Origin: Gemmatimonadota bacterium | GTDB taxonomy: Bacteria > Gemmatimonadota > Gemmatimonadetes > Longimicrobiales > RSA9 | Assembly: GCA_007126035.1 (NCBI GenBank) | Contig: SLCC01000106.1 | Location: forward strand, 1 to 46,646 | DNA length: 46,646 bases | Direction of reading: 5' to 3' | Part shown: positions 42,794 to 46,646 of the stretch, piece by piece | How positions within the stretch are numbered: the first letter of the stretch is position 1 | How the letters are laid out: each line of letters starts with the position of its first letter | Made by a program: the position numbers and the translations under genes | Notes under the pieces: model-generated | The model's input: only the letters and a program-made list of their open reading frames with translations | Databases searched by the model: none | What the model was told of the DNA's origin: nothing

Positions 42794-44179
42794 ATGATCG
42801 CTGCTCTCCTGCGGGTCGCCGTGGCGGCGACAGTCACCATCTTCTATCGGCTCGAGCGCCGGGGCCCTCCTGTACCCGCTGGCCCGGTGCTCCTGGTGGC
42901 GAACCACCCGAACAGCTTGCTCGACCCCCTCATCCTGTTTCACACCGCTGGCCGCAGGTCCCGGCCGCTGGCGCGGGCGCCGTTGTTCGAGTCCCCGATC
43001 CTCGGTACGCTGCTACGGGCGGTGCGCGCGATCCCGGTGTATCGCCGGGAGGATGACCCGGCCCAGATGAGCAGGAACCTGGACGCGTTGCGGGCGGCCA
43101 TGGCGTCTCTGGCGGCGGGCGACGCCGTGCAGATCTTCCCCGAGGGCCGTACGCACTCCGACCCGGCCATAGCGCCTCTCCGAACGGGTGCCGCCCGGGT
43201 CGCGCTTGGCGCCGAGGCGGAAGCGGAGTGGAAGCTGGGGGTCAGAGTGGTGCCGGTGGGCCTGACATACGCCCGTAAAGCGGTCTTCCGCGGGCACGCC
43301 GTGGCGCTCTATGGCGAGCCCATGGTGGTCAGGTCGTTCCGCCCCCAGCTCGAGGAAGACGATCAGGCCGCAGTACGTTCGCTCACGGCCCGTATCGACC
43401 AGCGACTCCGGGCGTTGACCCTGGACCTGACTCGCACCGAGGACGCGGACCTGATCGACGCTGCGGAACGGGTCTGGTCCCTGGGCAAGGGATTACGCAG
43501 CTCCCGGCAGCGGGTACGGCTGGGCGAGCGGCTCCCACGGCTTCAGGCAATGGCCCGCGGCCTGGCGTGGCTGCGGGCCCATCACCCGGATCGCCACAGG
43601 CGTCTGGCGGCCCGGGTCCGGCGTTACCAACGCATCGTCGCGGTGCTGGGTGCAGGGGAGGGCGATGTGCCGGAGAGTTACCGGGTCCGGCCCGCTCTTC
43701 GCTGGATCCTGCGGCGTGGTATCCCCACAATCGCCCTGTCGCCAATCGCAGCGGTGGCCGCGGTGGTCTGGGGGGTGCCGTACCAGGTGATCCGGCGGGC
43801 GGTGGGTCAAATGGATCTGCCCCCGGAGGTGGTCGCCACCTACAAGGTGGGAGCGGGGATCCTGCTGTATCCTGGTGTGCTCGCCCTGTGGGTATCGCTG
43901 GCTGCCTGGTTCGTCGGCTGGCGCGCAGGCCTGGTGCTGACCTTCGCGCTGCCACTGACCGGCCTGGTGGCTGTGCGCTGGCTCGACCTGGCCGCGGAAG
44001 CGGTCCAGGACCTGTGGCTACTGGTCCGACTGTGGTGGCCCGGGACACGAACTACTCGAGCCCGGAAGATGGCACGGACCCGCGTGGCCGCGGAGCGCAA
44101 CCGACTTACGGCCGATCTCGACTCTGTTCTCGAGTTGATGGGCTCCCGACCTTCTCCGTCTCCCGACCCCGGGGCATGA
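42794..44179 (+). CDS. PlsC-like glycerol-phosphate acyltransferase family protein
   Basis: Membrane-associated acyltransferase expected to transfer an acyl chain in phospholipid synthesis. The active-site segment is LLVANHPNSLLDPLIL. Its H-x5-D spacing differs from the H-x4-D of standard PlsC and resembles the larger glycerol-3-phosphate acyltransferase (Gat/Sct1-like) branch. IFPEGRTHSDPAIAPLRTGAARVAL is the second conserved motif. A C-terminal extension (about residues 290-425) adds several hydrophobic helices, so the total of 461 residues is about twice a normal PlsC. It is convergent with the FmdB gene. Together with the CDP-alcohol transferase gene nearby it suggests phospholipid assembly. 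Confidence 0.9.
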   Translation: MIAALLRVAVAATVTIFYRLERRGPPVPAGPVLLVANHPNSLLDPLILFHTAGRRSRPLARAPLFESPILGTLLRAVRAIPVYRREDDPAQMSRNLDALRAAMASLAAGDAVQIFPEGRTHSDPAIAPLRTGAARVALGAEAEAEWKLGVRVVPVGLTYARKAVFRGHAVALYGEPMVVRSFRPQLEEDDQAAVRSLTARIDQRLRALTLDLTRTEDADLIDAAERVWSLGKGLRSSRQRVRLGERLPRLQAMARGLAWLRAHHPDRHRRLAARVRRYQRIVAVLGAGEGDVPESYRVRPALRWILRRGIPTIALSPIAAVAAVVWGVPYQVIRRAVGQMDLPPEVVATYKVGAGILLYPGVLALWVSLAAWFVGWRAGLVLTFALPLTGLVAVRWLDLAAEAVQDLWLLVRLWWPGTRTTRARKMARTRVAAERNRLTADLDSVLELMGSRPSPSPDPGA

Positions 44180-44202
44180 CCTGGCTGACCGGCCCCGGTC
44201 GT

Positions 44203-44367
44203 TCAGCTCTTACGGGAGGTCTTGGCGAAGAAGGTGCTGAAGACCTGTTCGACGTTGCCACTACCGCAGGCCGGGCAAGCGGGTCGGTTCGTCTCGTGCT
44301 CCGACATCTTGGCCGGCTGTTCAAAGACCGTGTCACATTCGAGGCAGCGATACTCGTAAGTGGGCAT
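44203..44367 (-). CDS. FmdB-family zinc-ribbon protein
   Basis: A 54-residue protein beginning MPTYEYRCLECD, the FmdB signature, with a second CPACGSG pair completing a C4 zinc ribbon and a Phe/Ser-rich tail (VFSTFFAKTSRKS). ATG 44367 has AGGAG seven bases upstream, so the much longer open frame is not used. The family role is unclear; some members are annotated as regulators. It follows the CDP-alcohol transferase gene on the same strand by 98 bases. Confidence 0.88.
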   Translation of the reverse strand: MPTYEYRCLECDTVFEQPAKMSEHETNRPACPACGSGNVEQVFSTFFAKTSRKS

Positions 44368-44465
44368 GTCATGCTCCTGTCTCGGTCCACAGGGCGCAGG
44401 GCGTGGGGATTTCGCACGCGCCCACATCCTGCATGGTATAGCTGTTCGCACGCGCCCGTCCAGAG

Positions 44466-45035
44466 TCAACGAGTCCACCAGCTCCGGATGTAGAGCCCGA
44501 CAGACACAGTGCTCAGGCCCAGGCCCGCGGCCGCCAGCGCCGTAACACCCAGTGGTGGCAACCCCAGAACGATCCATGCCAGCAGGGCAAAGAACACGTT
44601 GGTCGCCACTCGCCCGGCGTCGCCGTGCTCGCGGGGCACCGGAACCCCCCGCATGGTCCAGGCGAGCAACCATGCGCCGCCCGCCAACACGTCCAGCCCC
44701 AGCAGCCAGAGCGGCACCAACAGCGGCACCGGAGGGAAGGCGGCCGGCTGAGCAAGAGCAAAGTAGAAGAGGGGCAGGAGCAGGGCCAGCCGGTCAGCCA
44801 CCACGTCGGCGACGCTGCCCAGCCGGGTGACGGCATCAAAGCGGCGGGCAGCCAGGCCGTCGGCAAAATCGGTGATCCCGATGACCAGCAGTAGCAGGGC
44901 GGCGCCGACCCGCTCGGCGGGCATGGCCCCGATATCCGGGGCCGGCGGCGGGACCTGGGTCAGGACGTACAGGAACGTGGGGATCAGAGCCAGGCGGATC
45001 CCGGTCAGCAGGTTGGGGAGCCACTTCACCACCAT
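44466..45035 (-). CDS. CDP-alcohol phosphatidyltransferase family protein
   Basis: Integral membrane enzyme joining a CDP-activated lipid to an alcohol such as glycerol phosphate, inositol or serine. The full signature D-x2-D-G-x2-A-R-x8-G-x3-D-x3-D is visible in [27 protein letters not shown]. Several hydrophobic helices follow ([42 protein letters not shown]). [12 protein letters not shown] at the start resembles PgsA-type proteins, but the alcohol substrate cannot be set from sequence. The length of 189 residues is normal. It begins 42 bases downstream of the DUF4235 gene, probably cotranscribed with it and with fmdB. Confidence 0.92.
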   Translation of the reverse strand: MVVKWLPNLLTGIRLALIPTFLYVLTQVPPPAPDIGAMPAERVGAALLLLVIGITDFADGLAARRFDAVTRLGSVADVVADRLALLLPLFYFALAQPAAFPPVPLLVPLWLLGLDVLAGGAWLLAWTMRGVPVPREHGDAGRVATNVFFALLAWIVLGLPPLGVTALAAAGLGLSTVSVGLYIRSWWTR

Positions 45036-45077
45036 TTCCTGTCCTTTCCGGCGGGTAAAGACGGAGCGCGACGTCTC

Positions 45078-45371
45078 CTAGTCCAGCGCCCGCGGATACG
45101 TGCCCAATGCCTTCTGCCAACCCGCAGCCGCGCCTCGCTGGGCCACGACCTGGGCCACTCCCATGGCTACGCTCGTGGCCACCGTCCAGGCCAGGGCGGA
45201 GCCCCAACCCACACGACGAGAGGCGGGGTTCTCCGGCGGCTCCTCATTCTGGACCAGCCGCCAGCTCCTCTCGAGCGCCTGGCGCACCACCAGCCCGGCC
45301 AGTGCGCCACTCGCCATCGCTACCAGACTCCAGGCCCGTTCCTCGTTCACAGCGCGATCGAGCAGATTCAT
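45078..45371 (-). CDS. DUF4235-type small membrane protein
   Basis: A 97-residue protein with two hydrophobic segments ([19 protein letters not shown] and [22 protein letters not shown]) separated by [20 protein letters not shown], the pattern of DUF4235. Function of the family is unknown. ATG 45371 has GGGAG four bases upstream; the upstream 36-base extension is not needed. It is divergent from recQ, separated by 132 bases. Confidence 0.75.
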   Translation of the reverse strand: MNLLDRAVNEERAWSLVAMASGALAGLVVRQALERSWRLVQNEEPPENPASRRVGWGSALAWTVATSVAMGVAQVVAQRGAAAGWQKALGTYPRALD

Positions 45372-45503
45372 GTCGCTCCCGGGTTCGGTTCGCTCTCCGA
45401 CCTTCACCGAGCAAGCCCGGTGCCCGCGGGATCGAAGGTCCGCTCCAGGAGGATGTCCCGCCCAGCCATTCCAGTGCCCCTCTCAGACCTGCATCCTGCG
45501 ACC

Positions 45504-46646
45504 ATGAAGAACGCACCAGGCTGCCCACCAGGATTTACGCCGTTGCGGACCCCCGCACCCCGCCGCGGGACCGCCGCCGAGGCAGAGGCGCGGGCGGTCC
45601 TGAAGCGACACTTCGGCTTCGACGATTTCCGCCCCGGCCAGGACCTGGCGGTCCGCTCCATCCTGGCGGGCCGGGACGTCCTGGTGCTGATGCCCACAGG
45701 CGGCGGCAAGAGCCTCTGCTTCCAGATCCCAAGCCAGCTGGCTCCAGGTGCCACCCTGGTGGTGAGCCCTTTGATCTCGCTGATGAAGGATCAGGTCGAC
45801 GGGGTCGAGAGGGCGGGGATCCGAGCAACCTTCATAAACTCGACTCTCTCGTCGGATGAGGTGACCCGGCGCCTCGACGAGGTGGAGGCTGGGGTGGTAC
45901 GGCTGCTCTACGTGGCTCCGGAGCGCTTCGACAGCCGGTCCTTCGCTCGCCGCCTCGAGCGGATCCGCGTGGCCCTGTTCGTGGTCGATGAGGCACATTG
46001 CATCAGCCAGTGGGGTCACGACTTCCGCCCGAGCTACATGCGGCTGGGCCAGGTCCGGGACCGGCTGGACTGCCCGACCATGGCCCTGACCGCCACCGCC
46101 ACGCCGGAGGTCCGCCAGGATATCGAGACGCATGTGCGCCTCAGGACCCCGGTCCTGGTGGCCAAAGGCTTCGACCGACCGAACCTCCTCTGGCACGTAC
46201 TGGCCGCCAGAAACGATGAAGAGAAGGACGGTCTGCTGGTCCGGCTCCTGGGGGATCGGCGCCGGAGCGGTGGCGACGGGAGCGCCATCGTCTACGCTAC
46301 CACGCGCAAGAGCGTGGACGCCATCGCCGACTTCCTCAACCGGAACGGGATACGTGCTGGCGGCTATCATGCCGGGATCGGGGCCACGGAGCGCCAGCGG
46401 CTCCAGGACTCCTTCATGCAAGGCCAGACCCGGGTGATCGCCGCCACGAATGCCTTCGGCATGGGTATCGACAAACCCGACGTCCGCCTGGTCGTCCACT
46501 ACAACACACCTTCCACCATGGAGGACTACTACCAGGAGGCAGGTCGGGCGGGGCGGGACCGCAACGACGCGGACTGCGCGCTGATCCATGCGTATGCCGA
46601 CCGGTTCACCCACGAGTTCCTCCTGGGCCAGGCCCACCCTGACCGG
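45504..46646 (+). CDS. recQ: RecQ-family ATP-dependent DNA helicase, 3' end beyond the window
   Basis: Cytoplasmic 3'-5' DNA helicase for recombination and replication repair. The frame is open for 381 codons to the last base, so the C-terminus is missing. Motifs: [13 protein letters not shown] (motif 0), [14 protein letters not shown] (Walker A), [33 protein letters not shown] (DEAH plus aromatic-rich loop), [12 protein letters not shown], and in the second helicase domain [18 protein letters not shown] and QEAGRAGRD. Zinc-binding and HRDC regions would come after the window. ATG 45504 is used, although it has no clear ribosome-binding site and the first about 25 residues are Pro/Arg-rich. 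It is divergent from the DUF4235 gene. Confidence 0.95.
   Translation, partial: MKNAPGCPPGFTPLRTPAPRRGTAAEAEARAVLKRHFGFDDFRPGQDLAVRSILAGRDVLVLMPTGGGKSLCFQIPSQLAPGATLVVSPLISLMKDQVDGVERAGIRATFINSTLSSDEVTRRLDEVEAGVVRLLYVAPERFDSRSFARRLERIRVALFVVDEAHCISQWGHDFRPSYMRLGQVRDRLDCPTMALTATATPEVRQDIETHVRLRTPVLVAKGFDRPNLLWHVLAARNDEEKDGLLVRLLGDRRRSGGDGSAIVYATTRKSVDAIADFLNRNGIRAGGYHAGIGATERQRLQDSFMQGQTRVIAATNAFGMGIDKPDVRLVVHYNTPSTMEDYYQEAGRAGRDRNDADCALIHAYADRFTHEFLLGQAHPDR

Noticed and set aside
1-46646. tRNA, rRNA, CRISPR arrays, phage or integrase genes
   Set aside because: Scanned for T-loop-like GTTCGA contexts, regularly spaced repeats and integrase motifs; the few GTTCGA occurrences lie inside coding genes and no arrays were seen.

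Overview
The window is 46.6 kb of very GC-rich, densely coding bacterial DNA without rRNA, tRNA or CRISPR. Several traits suggest a Gram-negative heterotroph of the Gemmatimonadota type: SusC/SusD outer-membrane genes under a FecI/FecR-like sigma/anti-sigma pair, an unusually large number of secreted or lipoprotein peptidases and hydrolases, a multihaem cytochrome c, and high-GC codon use. That placement is an inference from gene content only.

Layout. 1-12.8 kb (+): two tandem M14 carboxypeptidase-like proteins (the first cut by the window edge and apparently catalytically dead), an ECF sigma factor, a FecR-type anti-sigma factor, a SusC receptor with an STN signalling domain, a SusD lipoprotein, a terminator, a lipoprotein cyanophycinase-like S51 peptidase and a serine hydrolase. 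This reads as a peptide-capture locus with envelope-to-sigma signalling. 12.9-23.8 kb (-): membrane GDPD phosphodiesterase, Na/Pi cotransporter, DUF1540 zinc-binding-like protein, YeeZ-like SDR, secreted alpha/beta hydrolase, PQQ-type sugar dehydrogenase, small lipoprotein, NlpC/P60 lipoprotein and M81 (MlrC) lipoprotein. 24.0-32.0 kb: C69 dipeptidase, a truncated sodium:solute symporter, YggT with a long charged N-terminus, SurE, a lipid kinase, M20C dipeptidase PepD, then an ArsR-methyltransferase (SahR-like) regulator overlapping ahcY. 32.1-35.7 kb (-): second lipid kinase, FRG-domain protein, orphan hydrogenase maturation protease, a sensor-domain remnant, two copies of a 56-bp repeat and about 0.8 kb without a recognisable gene. 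35.7-46.6 kb: sugar nucleotidyltransferase, NmrA-like SDR, a joined pair of gene fragments (Gfo/Idh head, OsmC tail), an M1 aminopeptidase, an unknown 130-aa protein, a cytochrome c with 12 CXXCH motifs plus one CX4CH, a small unknown protein, a PlsC-like acyltransferase, FmdB zinc ribbon, CDP-alcohol phosphatidyltransferase, DUF4235 protein and the start of RecQ.

Two themes recur. One is peptide breakdown: M14, M14, S51, S12-like, M81, C69, M20C, M1 and NlpC. The other is phospholipid and phosphate handling: GDPD, Na/Pi transporter, two lipid kinases, acyltransferase and CDP-alcohol transferase. A further pattern is a set of scars where part of a gene abuts unrelated sequence (an IS3 scrap near 4.2 kb, a symporter at 25.55 kb, a sensor protein at 34.4-34.7 kb, Gfo/Idh-OsmC at 37.49 kb). 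These may be real deletion junctions or assembly joins. No single clearly new multi-gene system stands out. The most unusual items are the M14 pseudo-enzyme with an inserted domain, the STN-SusC/cyanophycinase locus, the 13-haem cytochrome and the repeat-associated gene scars.
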